Assembly: GCA_050693875.1 (NCBI GenBank)
Contig: JBOGWP010000109.1
Location: forward strand, 1 to 6,141
Direction: 5' to 3'
Length of the DNA: 6,141 bases
Origin: JBOGWP01 sp050693875
Lineage (GTDB): Bacteria > Actinomycetota > CADDZG01 > JAHWKV01 > JBOGWP01
The notes under the pieces were generated by a model. That model saw only the letters and a list, made by a program, of their open reading frames with translations. It searched no databases and had not been told where the DNA came from. The translations under genes and the position numbers were made by a program. Shown here one piece after another: positions 1-6,091 of this stretch (the first letter of the stretch is position 1; the number at the start of each line of letters is the position of its first letter).

Positions 1-19
1 CCCCCCCCCCCCCCCCCCC
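1..19. repeat. Poly-C homopolymer at the window edge
   Basis: Nineteen C residues in a row start the window, followed by a short stretch containing TAA (25-27) directly before the ATG at 28. A pure run exactly at a sequence end is typical of assembly artefacts such as poly-G tails from two-colour sequencers read in reverse complement. It probably marks a contig end rather than native DNA. It therefore hides the true upstream region, including any promoter or ribosome-binding site of the first gene. Confidence 0.85.
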
Positions 20-27
20 GACGCTAA

Positions 28-1083
28 ATGCCGGTCCATCAATTCCTCCCAAGCCTGTCCGAGGGCGATGCCATCGGCCATCACGTCCTGCGGATCCGGC
101 CGGTTCTCCAGAACTTCGGTCCCTCGAGGATCTACGTGGAGCGTGCCGACTCGTCGATGCTGCGGCTGGCTGAGGACTACCGCAACTACTCGGGAAGGGA
201 CGGCTCGGTAAGCCTGTATCACGCCTCGATCGGCACCCCGATGTCGTCCTACCTGCTTTCCCTCGGCGTTCCGGTCGTCGTGGACTATCACAACGTCACC
301 CCGATGCACTTCTTCGCCCCCTACGAGCCGCGGACGGCGGCGCTGTGCTTCGCGGGAAGGCTCGAGTGCCGCGAGCTTGCGGCCCGCTCCCTTCTCGGCA
401 TCGCCGACTCCGACTTCTCGAGACGGGAGCTCGAGGAGATGGGATACCCGCGGACCGCGACCATCCCCATCCTGCTCGACGACGCCCCCGAACGCGCTCC
501 CGACCCCCGCCTTCTCGACCGGCTCCTGGCAGGTAAGCGCGGGAGCGACCTCCTCTTCGTCGGCCGGATCGCCCCGCAGAAACGTCAGGAGGATCTCATC
601 AAGCTGTTCGCCGTCTACCAACGGCATTTCGACCACGGGGCGCGGCTCTTCCTCGTGGGACGAAGCGCCTCCTCCCGCTATCTCGAAACCCTGGAGCTGC
701 TGGTCCAGCACCTGCGCGTCGATGGCGTGCACCTGACCGGGGGTGTCACGGAAGCGCAGCTCTTCGCCCACTACCGCGCCGCCGACGTGTTCGTCACGAT
801 GAGCGAGCACGAGGGGTTCTGCGCCCCCTTGCTGGAGGCGATGCGTTTCGACCTGCCGATCGTCGCACATGGTGCGGGCGCCGTCCCGGAGACGCTGGGC
901 GACGCTGGGGTCACGGTCGCCCAGAAGCGCTACGACGAGATCGCCGCCCTTATCCACCTCTTGGTCGGGGACGAAAAGCTGCAGCGCCAGCTCGGCGAGG
1001 CCGGGAGACGCCGCCTCGAGGCGTTCCGGCCGGAACAGCACGAGCGGCGCCTCGTCGAGCTGATCCGCTCCATCGTCGAGTAG
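28..1083 (+). CDS. GT4-type glycosyltransferase (GT-B fold), first of a tandem pair
   Basis: A 351-residue protein, the usual size for a GT4 enzyme. It would transfer a sugar from a nucleotide-sugar donor to a growing glycan in the cytoplasm or at the inner membrane face; the substrates cannot be predicted. The N-terminal acceptor half opens with HQFLPSLSEGDAIG (4-17) and contains DYHNVTP (86-92). The C-terminal donor half carries the phosphate-contacting VGR...QK segment (R180, K185) and the GT4 E-x7-E motif (E262 and E270 in EGFCAPLLE). There is no signal peptide or membrane span. The ATG at 28 directly follows an in-frame TAA (25-27), and the N-terminus aligns with that of the next gene, so the start is well supported. 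The stop lies 4 bases before the next gene, which is a paralogue (same motifs in the same order, roughly half the residues shared by eye). Family assignment is firm; the precise role is unknown. Confidence 0.93.
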   Translation: MPVHQFLPSLSEGDAIGHHVLRIRPVLQNFGPSRIYVERADSSMLRLAEDYRNYSGRDGSVSLYHASIGTPMSSYLLSLGVPVVVDYHNVTPMHFFAPYEPRTAALCFAGRLECRELAARSLLGIADSDFSRRELEEMGYPRTATIPILLDDAPERAPDPRLLDRLLAGKRGSDLLFVGRIAPQKRQEDLIKLFAVYQRHFDHGARLFLVGRSASSRYLETLELLVQHLRVDGVHLTGGVTEAQLFAHYRAADVFVTMSEHEGFCAPLLEAMRFDLPIVAHGAGAVPETLGDAGVTVAQKRYDEIAALIHLLVGDEKLQRQLGEAGRRRLEAFRPEQHERRLVELIRSIVE

Positions 1084-1087
1084 GACG

Positions 1088-2176
1088 ATGTCGGGCCGCA
1101 TCTTTCAGGTCGTCCCGGTGCTCGAGCCGGGGGATGCGCTCGGCACGCACGCGCGCAGCATGGCAGCCGGCCTCGGGCCGCGCCACGGTGGGTTCGTCGT
1201 CGAGCGTGCCGACCCGTCCCTCGCCCACCTGGCCACGAGGTGGGACGCCGCCGCAGTGGAGCCCGAGGACGTCCTCGTCTATCACGTCGCGCTTTCGTCG
1301 CACGTCGGCGAATGGTTCCGCAAGGTGCGCGCCCGCAAGGTGATCGACTACCACAACATCACCCCGTCCGAGTACTTCCGCGCCTACGAGCCGGGGCTAT
1401 CGGCGGCACTCGCCAGCGCGCGGCGCGATCTCGTCGAGCTGCGGGGACAGGTCGAGCTCGCCGTCGCCCACTCGGAGTTCTCGCGCTCCGAGCTCGACGA
1501 GATGGGGTTTGCCCATACGGTCACGCTCCCGGTGCTCTTCGACCTGCCGCGGCCGGAGGCGCCGGCCAACGAGGAGCTGCTCGAACACCTTCGAGGGGGC
1601 ACGAGCGATCGCGCCGACCTGCTGTTCGTCGGGCGGCTCGCCCCGAACAAGCACCAGGAGGATCTCGTCAAGGTCTTCGCGTTCTACCGCCGCCTCTACC
1701 ACCCCTCGGCTCGCCTGTTTCTCGTCGGGACGTCGAACTCGGCAGCCTACGAGCGGGCCCTACGCTCGTTCGTCGAGCGGCTCGGGGTCGAGGAGGTGCA
1801 CCTGGTGGGGCGCGTCGCCGATGAGGATCTCGTCGCCTACTACCGGGCCGCCGATGTCTTCGTCTCGATGAGCGAGCACGAGGGCTTTGGGGTCCCGTGG
1901 CTCGAGGCCATGGCCTTCGGACTGCCGGTGATCTCGGTCGCGTCTGCGGCCCTCCCCGAAACCGTGGGGGCGGGGGGCATCCTCGTTCGCCGGCGAGACT
2001 ACGAGGAGCTCGCCGCGCTGGTCGACCTGGTCATGCGAGACGACGGCGTTCGGGCACGGCTGGTCGAGGCGGGGCGAGCGCGTGTCGAAGAGGTCCGGTC
2101 GCTTGATCCCGAGGAGTCTTACCGCGGGCTGCTGAGCGAGCTCGCGGGCGCGGAGCCTGTCGAGTCTGCCTCGTGA
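1088..2176 (+). CDS. GT4-type glycosyltransferase (GT-B fold), second of a tandem pair
   Basis: A 362-residue paralogue of the preceding gene, predicted to transfer a different or successive sugar onto the same cytoplasmic glycan intermediate. Matching landmarks are VVPVLEPGDALG (8-19), DYHNITP (87-93), SEFSRSELDEMGF (129-141), DLLFVGRLAPNKHQEDL with R183 and K188, and AADVFVSMSEHEGFG (254-268) with the E-x7-E pair E265/E273. It differs from its twin in the acceptor half and in EGFGVPWLE against EGFCAPLLE, as expected after specialisation. The ATG at 1088 is 4 bases after the previous stop; an AGGA is present but only 2 bases away, so initiation probably relies on coupling to the upstream gene. 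Its TGA overlaps the GTG start of the next gene. No signal peptide or membrane segment is visible. Confidence 0.93.
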   Translation: MSGRIFQVVPVLEPGDALGTHARSMAAGLGPRHGGFVVERADPSLAHLATRWDAAAVEPEDVLVYHVALSSHVGEWFRKVRARKVIDYHNITPSEYFRAYEPGLSAALASARRDLVELRGQVELAVAHSEFSRSELDEMGFAHTVTLPVLFDLPRPEAPANEELLEHLRGGTSDRADLLFVGRLAPNKHQEDLVKVFAFYRRLYHPSARLFLVGTSNSAAYERALRSFVERLGVEEVHLVGRVADEDLVAYYRAADVFVSMSEHEGFGVPWLEAMAFGLPVISVASAALPETVGAGGILVRRRDYEELAALVDLVMRDDGVRARLVEAGRARVEEVRSLDPEESYRGLLSELAGAEPVESAS

Positions 2177-3387
2177 AGCTGAACTATGTGGTCCAGGCGT
2201 TCGGCGCCGACGTGGTGGGGGGGGCGGAGTCGGCGTGCCGGCGGCTGGCGATGGGGATGGCGGAGCGCGGGTCGGAGGTCACCGTCCTCACCACCTGTGC
2301 CGCCGAGTCCACCACGTGGGCCAACCGCCTCCCGGCCGGAGAGCAGACCGACGGGCCCGTGCGCGTCGTGCGCTTCCCCGTCGCGTCCGAGCGTGACCCG
2401 AGGTTTCTCTCGCGCTCGGACGCGCTCTTCCGTCACCCCGATCCCCCGAGGAGACTGCAGGAACGGTGGTTCGATGCGCAGGGGCCCCTCGCCCCAGGGT
2501 TGATCGATGAGATTCGCCGGCGGGCCGCCGAGCCCGACCTATGGATCTTCTATACCTACCTGTACTACCCGACGATCTACGGGCTGCCCGTGGTCGGGCC
2601 CCGCGCGTTGCTCCACCCCGCCCTCCACGACGAACCGGCGGCTCGCCTTCCGCTCGTACGGGAGATGATCCGCTCCGCCGCCGCGCTGTCCCTCCAGACG
2701 CCCGAGGAATGGGAGCTCGTGCTCCGCTTCGCCGGGTGGCCTCCCGCCGCCGTCCGGATGGTGGGAATGGGCGTCGAGGATCATCCCGGCGACGCCGCCG
2801 CCTTCCGAAGGCGCTACGCGCTCGGCGAGGCTCCCCTCCTCCTGTATCTGGGCCGGGTCGACCGGGGCAAGGGAACGGATGACCTGGCCCAGTGGTTCGG
2901 CGCGTTCAAGGACCACCATCCGGGACCCCTTCGCCTCGTGATCGCCGGGCCGGTCGTTCACCCCCCGCCCGGCCACGACGACATCCTCGTGACCGGACGG
3001 CTCTCGGACGAGGAGCGCTGGTCGGCCCTGGAGGCGTGCACGATCTTCGTCAACCCCTCACCCGTCGAGAGCTTCGGGATCGCCCTGCTCGAGGCCTGGG
3101 CGAGGAGCAGGCCGGCGTTGGTGAACGCGAGGTGCGCGGTCACGGTGGGGCAGGCCCGTCGAGCCCGCGCGGGCCTCCCGTACCGGGACGCGGTTGAATT
3201 CGAGTCGGCGCTGGAGGCGCTGATGGACGACCCGGCCGCGGCGAGGCGGCTTGGGGCGAACGGCCGGGCCTACGCCGAAGACTATTTCTGGCAGCGGGTA
3301 CTGGAGCGGTACGAGCGATTCGTCGAGGACGTTGCCGACGGGGCAGGAAACCGCCAAGGTCGGAGTCGGATGGTGCGGACAAGGTGA
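2173..3387 (+). CDS. GT4-type glycosyltransferase, different subfamily from the tandem pair
   Basis: A 404-residue GT-B enzyme, likely adding another sugar in the same pathway. The N-terminus MKLNYVVQAFGADVVGGAE (1-19) carries the glycine-rich GGAE loop of the GT4 acceptor domain, followed by AMGMAERGSEVTVLTT. The donor domain has LYLGRVDRGKGTDDL (224-238; R228, K233) and E-x7-E as ESFGIALLE (E299/E307). The following block (SRPALVNARCAVTVGQARR, 312-330, then GLPYRD) is a conserved C-terminal feature of one GT4 subgroup, as I remember it. The last 15 or so residues are a basic, low-complexity tail. The start is GTG at 2173, inside the GTGA overlap with the preceding stop. The only nearby Shine-Dalgarno-like site, GGAG at 2152-2155, is 17 bases upstream, so coupling is the likely mode of initiation. 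It is clearly more distant from the first two GTs than they are from each other. Confidence 0.92.
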   Translation: MKLNYVVQAFGADVVGGAESACRRLAMGMAERGSEVTVLTTCAAESTTWANRLPAGEQTDGPVRVVRFPVASERDPRFLSRSDALFRHPDPPRRLQERWFDAQGPLAPGLIDEIRRRAAEPDLWIFYTYLYYPTIYGLPVVGPRALLHPALHDEPAARLPLVREMIRSAAALSLQTPEEWELVLRFAGWPPAAVRMVGMGVEDHPGDAAAFRRRYALGEAPLLLYLGRVDRGKGTDDLAQWFGAFKDHHPGPLRLVIAGPVVHPPPGHDDILVTGRLSDEERWSALEACTIFVNPSPVESFGIALLEAWARSRPALVNARCAVTVGQARRARAGLPYRDAVEFESALEALMDDPAAARRLGANGRAYAEDYFWQRVLERYERFVEDVADGAGNRQGRSRMVRTR

Positions 3388-5333
3388 GCACCGTGGACCC
3401 TTCATCACCCGACGTAACCGATCGTGGGGTGCCCTCGCGACGCCCCGCCTCCTCGTCCTCGGGGCCAACGGGACGAATGCGGCCAGCTGTGAGCCGCATC
3501 GCGCCATGGTGGACTCGCCGTCGATCGCTCGTCCAGTTCCTCATCGCGATCGTCAACTTCCGCCCTGGGGACGAGGGAGGCCTGAAGAGCTGGCTCCGTC
3601 ACGTCCGCCAATTGGGTCCTCGCCTGCTCCAGGTCGCCGTCCCTCCGGTGAGGGTCACGGTTCGAGCGCGCCCCGGCGAGGAGCTCACGCTCGACGACGA
3701 GTACCAGCTTTGGTTACACAACAACGCGTTGACGTCCGAGGCGGTTAGCCGAATGCGGCGGCAGATGCGGCGCTGGCGATACCGGCCGACGATCAGCGTG
3801 GTCGTCCCGGTATTCAACGCTGATCCGGCCTGGCTGAGGGCCGCGATCGACTCGGTTCGGCGTCAGATCTACCGCCGCTGGGAGCTATGCCTCTGCGACG
3901 ATGCCTCGACGTCTCGGAGCACCCAGCGCGTGCTTCGGACATATCGCTGGAGGAGGCGGGTTCGGATGACGCGACTGCTCCACAACCGCGGAATTGCCGT
4001 CGCCTCGAATCAGGCACTGGGGATGGCCGGCGGGGACTTCGTGGCTCTGCTGGACCACGACGACGTGCTTGCCCCCGAGGCGCTCTTCTGGGTGGCGAGG
4101 CTTCTGAACCAGCATCCCGACCTCGACTTCATCTACAGCGACGAGGACAAGATGGATGCCGAGGGGCGCCGTGTAGAGGTCTTCTTCAAGCCGGGGTGGA
4201 GCCCTGACCTCCTTACCTCCGTCAACTACGTCGGGCACCTCGCGGTGTATCGCCGAAGCCTGCTCGAGGCCCTCGGAGGCTTTCGTCCCGGCTTCGATGG
4301 AAGCCAGGACCACGACCTCGCCCTGCGGGTGGCGGAAACGACCGATCGCATAGCCCACATTCCAAGACCGCTGTACTCGTGGCGGAAGGTGAAGGGATCG
4401 GCCGCTGCCTCGCCGGAAGCGAAGCCCCACGCATACGACGCCGCCGAGCGAGCGCTTCGAAGCGCACTCCAGCGCCGGGGCGTACAGGGCAGCGTGCGGT
4501 ACGAGCGCCAGCGCGGGACATACCGGGTTCGCCGCTCGATCGTCGGTCGTCCCACGGTCACGATCATCGTGCCGACCCGAGACCGGGTGGACTTGTTGCG
4601 GCGCTGCATCGATAGCATCCGAACCTGTACGTATCGGCAATTCGAGCTACTCGTCGTCGACAACGGGAGTGCAGAGGCCGAGACCCTCGATTACCTTGCG
4701 AGCTTCGGGGGCCGCGTCCTGCACGATGCCGGCGACTTCAACTTCTCCCGGCTCGTGAATCTGGGCGCGCGCGAGGCCCGGTCGGATTTCATCCTATTTC
4801 TCAACAACGACACGGAGGTCATCTCGAAGGACTGGCTCGAGGCAATGGTCGAGCACGGCCAGCGGCCGGAGGTTGCCGCAGTCGGGGCGCGGCTGCTCTA
4901 TCCCGACGGTAGGTCTCAGCACGAGGGAGTCATCATCGGGCTTGCCGGAGGGCCGGCGGAGAACGTCGACCATGAGGGGTATTTCTCACTCGGGGAGGCG
5001 GTGAGAAACTTTTCGGCGGTGACTGCAGCCTGCATGCTCACGCGGCGCACTACCTTCTGGGAGCTCGGAGGGTTCGACGAGCAACTCCCCGTTGCGTTCA
5101 ATGACGTCGACTTTTGTCTGCGTGCCAGGGAGAAGGGATATTTGATCGTCTATACGCCGTACGCGCTCCTCACCCATCACGAGAGCGCCAGCCGAGGGAG
5201 GGTGAGTCCGCCCGAGGACGAGGCTCGCTTCATGCAGCGCTGGGGCGGGCTGGACGCCTACGGAGACCCGTACTACAACCCCAACCTCGACCTCCTGCGG
5301 CCGTTCCGGATCCGGGTGGATCCTCCGCTCTGA
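3384..5333 (+). CDS. Two-domain GT2-family glycosyltransferase (tandem GT-A domains)
   Basis: A 649-residue enzyme of the known double-GT2 type found in O-antigen and other polysaccharide clusters; it could add two sugars or build a disaccharide repeat. Domain 1 (about 134-340): ISVVVPVFN (137-145), DDAS (172-175), DHDD (224-227, the metal-binding DXD), SDEDK (252-256), SQDHDL (307-312) and YSWR (331-334). Domain 2 (about 390-630): VTIIVPTRDR (392-401), VDNGS (425-429), NNDTE (474-478, the DXD position), GGFDE (562-566), FNDVDFCLR (572-580) and HHESASRG (598-605). The segment DDEYQLWLHNNALT (104-117) before domain 1 is also family-typical. Residues 1-45 are Ser/Pro/Arg-rich and look poorly conserved, so the true start may be the in-frame ATG at 3477 (M32). 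GTG at 3384 is preferred because it forms a GTGA overlap with the upstream stop. Last gene of the operon; the linkage it makes is unknown. Confidence 0.94.
   Translation: MSTVDPSSPDVTDRGVPSRRPASSSSGPTGRMRPAVSRIAPWWTRRRSLVQFLIAIVNFRPGDEGGLKSWLRHVRQLGPRLLQVAVPPVRVTVRARPGEELTLDDEYQLWLHNNALTSEAVSRMRRQMRRWRYRPTISVVVPVFNADPAWLRAAIDSVRRQIYRRWELCLCDDASTSRSTQRVLRTYRWRRRVRMTRLLHNRGIAVASNQALGMAGGDFVALLDHDDVLAPEALFWVARLLNQHPDLDFIYSDEDKMDAEGRRVEVFFKPGWSPDLLTSVNYVGHLAVYRRSLLEALGGFRPGFDGSQDHDLALRVAETTDRIAHIPRPLYSWRKVKGSAAASPEAKPHAYDAAERALRSALQRRGVQGSVRYERQRGTYRVRRSIVGRPTVTIIVPTRDRVDLLRRCIDSIRTCTYRQFELLVVDNGSAEAETLDYLASFGGRVLHDAGDFNFSRLVNLGAREARSDFILFLNNDTEVISKDWLEAMVEHGQRPEVAAVGARLLYPDGRSQHEGVIIGLAGGPAENVDHEGYFSLGEAVRNFSAVTAACMLTRRTTFWELGGFDEQLPVAFNDVDFCLRAREKGYLIVYTPYALLTHHESASRGRVSPPEDEARFMQRWGGLDAYGDPYYNPNLDLLRPFRIRVDPPL
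3470..3479 (+). promoter_or_regulatory. Alternative start site of the double-GT2 gene
   Basis: A GGGA (3470-3473) lies 3 bases before an in-frame ATG (3477-3479). Starting here would remove 31 low-complexity residues and leave both catalytic domains whole. The spacing is short for a ribosome-binding site and the upstream GTG is coupled to the previous stop, so this is the second choice. It is listed because neither start has a good Shine-Dalgarno sequence. Confidence 0.25.
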
Positions 5334-5346
5334 GCCATCGGAGCGG
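5325..5346 (+). terminator. Strong hairpin overlapping the operon's last stop codon
   Basis: CCGCTCTGA (5325-5333) pairs with TCGGAGCGG (5338-5346) around the loop GCCA. The stem has 9 pairs, of which one is a T-G wobble and six are G-C. The TGA stop of the double-GT2 gene forms the top of the left arm. No T-run follows (CCTGTTGC), so it is not a textbook intrinsic terminator, but T-poor hairpins are common after operons in high-GC bacteria. It could also protect the 3' end of the mRNA. Confidence 0.5.
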
Positions 5347-5357
5347 CCTGTTGCATC

Positions 5358-5396
5358 GGGCGCCCGAGCGGCTGCCCTACGGCAGCATTCGCGCCC
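5358..5396 (+). terminator. Second, two-level hairpin downstream of the operon
   Basis: An inner perfect 6-bp stem GCTGCC/GGCAGC (5371-5376 with 5381-5386, loop CTAC) is enclosed by a possible outer stem GGGCGC/GCGCCC (5358-5363 with 5391-5396). It lies 25 bases past the stop codon, right behind the first hairpin, which fits a tandem terminator. No T-tract follows. GC-rich DNA forms hairpins easily by chance, so this is weaker than the first one. Confidence 0.3.
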
Positions 5397-5607
5397 CAGG
5401 ATCAGCCCGAGTTCCGCAGTTAGCGGGCACATGAGGGGGTCTCGACGAGCATTTGTGCTGGTCAGAGGCTTGTCGACTCTTCGAGAGCTCCAAAAACGTG
5501 GGCACACGATTCTGGCCTGAGATGCTGGTCTAGTGCCCTGACCACTAAGGTTTGCGCGCCTGAACACATGTATGGGGTATCCGGTTGCCTCCAGTAGAAT
5601 ACGGAGC
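5397..5607. other. Non-coding spacer between the operon and the transposase remnant
   Basis: I find no supportable gene here. The stretch is clearly less GC-rich than the operon: 5551-5600 has 26 G/C in 50 bases. It has short A/T-rich patches such as CCAAAAACG (5490-5498) and one small inverted repeat (5527-5547). It probably contains the untranslated left end of the IS1595-type element and perhaps debris of another insertion, but I cannot locate terminal repeats with certainty. Confidence 0.5.
5527..5547. repeat. Small overlapping inverted repeats
   Basis: GGTC (5527-5530) pairs with GACC (5540-5543), and TAGTG (5531-5535) pairs with CACTA (5543-5547). The two pairings share a base and exclude each other. 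The segment TAGTGCCCTGACCAC, starting with TA, resembles what I remember of IS630-type ends, which insert at TA. That is only a resemblance; no partner end is seen in the window. Confidence 0.25.
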
Positions 5608-6033
5608 GTGACGAGGCAACAGTTCTGACCCCCCGGGCCGGCATCGATACCCGGCCACGTGGCAGGACTGCGAGTCCTGGTTCCCCGACGACGACGCTTG
5701 CCGAAGGTACCTGGCTCGACTCCGCTGGCCAGAAGGATTTCGGTGTCCAGCCTGCGACAGCAGCGATGCCTGGGAGACGGCCCGAGGGCTCTGGATGTGC
5801 GGGAGCTGTGGCCGCCAGACCTCGGTCAAAGGCGGGGACGATCTTCCACGGGACTCGCTTACCCTCTGCGCACCTGGTACGCGGCGATGTGGTTCGTGTG
5901 TTCGCAGAAGACCGGCGCCTCGGCACTCGGTCTGAAGCGGGTCCTCGGCCTCGGCTCCTACGAGACCGCCTCGACCTGGATGCACAAGCTCCGCAGAGCC
6001 ATGGTCCGCCCGGAGCCCTGTCTGTCAGGATGA
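5608..6033 (+). pseudogene. IS1595-family (ISXO2-like) transposase remnant, frameshifted and truncated
   Basis: The N-terminal half of an IS1595-type transposase, readable only by joining frames. A GTG at 5608 opens MTRQQ and hits TGA at 5626; dropping one T near 5623-5624 leads into RYPATWQ (from 5645). That frame holds WFPDDDACRRYLARLRWPEGF (5678-5740) and the zinc ribbon CPAC (5744-5755) ... CGSC (5798-5809), then GRQTSVK (5810-5830). An extra G at 5831 shifts to AGTIFHGTRLP (5832-5864). An extra T at 5865 shifts to LRTWYAAMWF, SALGLKRVLGLGSYETAS and MHKLRRAMVRP, ending at TGA 6031-6033. The family is normally about 300 residues with a DDE/DDN catalytic domain after an LSGEVEVDE-like segment. 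Here it stops right after LSG, so the catalytic domain is absent and the element cannot move on its own. The family call is firm; the exact start is uncertain. Confidence 0.88.
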
Positions 6034-6076
6034 CGTGAGACACAGGCTGTAGCCCTCAATCACTCCAGGGCGAGAC

Positions 6077-6082
6077 AGGAGA
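6077..6082 (+). promoter_or_regulatory. Ribosome-binding site AGGAGA
   Basis: AGGAGA ends 9 bases before the GTG at 6092, the clearest Shine-Dalgarno site in the window. It favours GTG 6092 over the in-frame ATG at 6098, which would be 15 bases away. Confidence 0.55.
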
Positions 6083-6091
6083 CACCGAACC

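Noticed and set aside
3251..3748. 165-codon plus-strand frame spanning the junction of the third and fourth genes
   Set aside because: Its product is Arg/Gly/Pro-rich and featureless, and both overlapping genes show clear family motifs in their own frames.
3885..4640. 251-codon open frame on the minus strand
   Set aside because: It lies wholly inside the double-GT2 gene, whose motifs are intact on the plus strand. Long antisense frames are expected in GC-rich coding DNA, and this one has no recognisable domain.
5477..5487. CTCT-TCG-AGAG mini hairpin
   Set aside because: A 4-bp stem with a 3-base loop is too short to mean anything in this sequence.
4986..5567. 193-codon minus-strand frame across the operon end
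   Set aside because: Most of it is antisense to GT2 domain 2, and the product is low-complexity with no domain evident.
5585..5600. TTGCCT and TAGAAT as a promoter for the transposase
   Set aside because: The two hexamers are separated by only 4 bases instead of about 17, so they cannot form a sigma-70-type promoter together.
5462..6043. 193-codon open frame on the minus strand over the spacer and the transposase remnant
   Set aside because: It is antisense to the recognisable IS1595 zinc ribbon and conserved blocks, and its translation shows no known motif.
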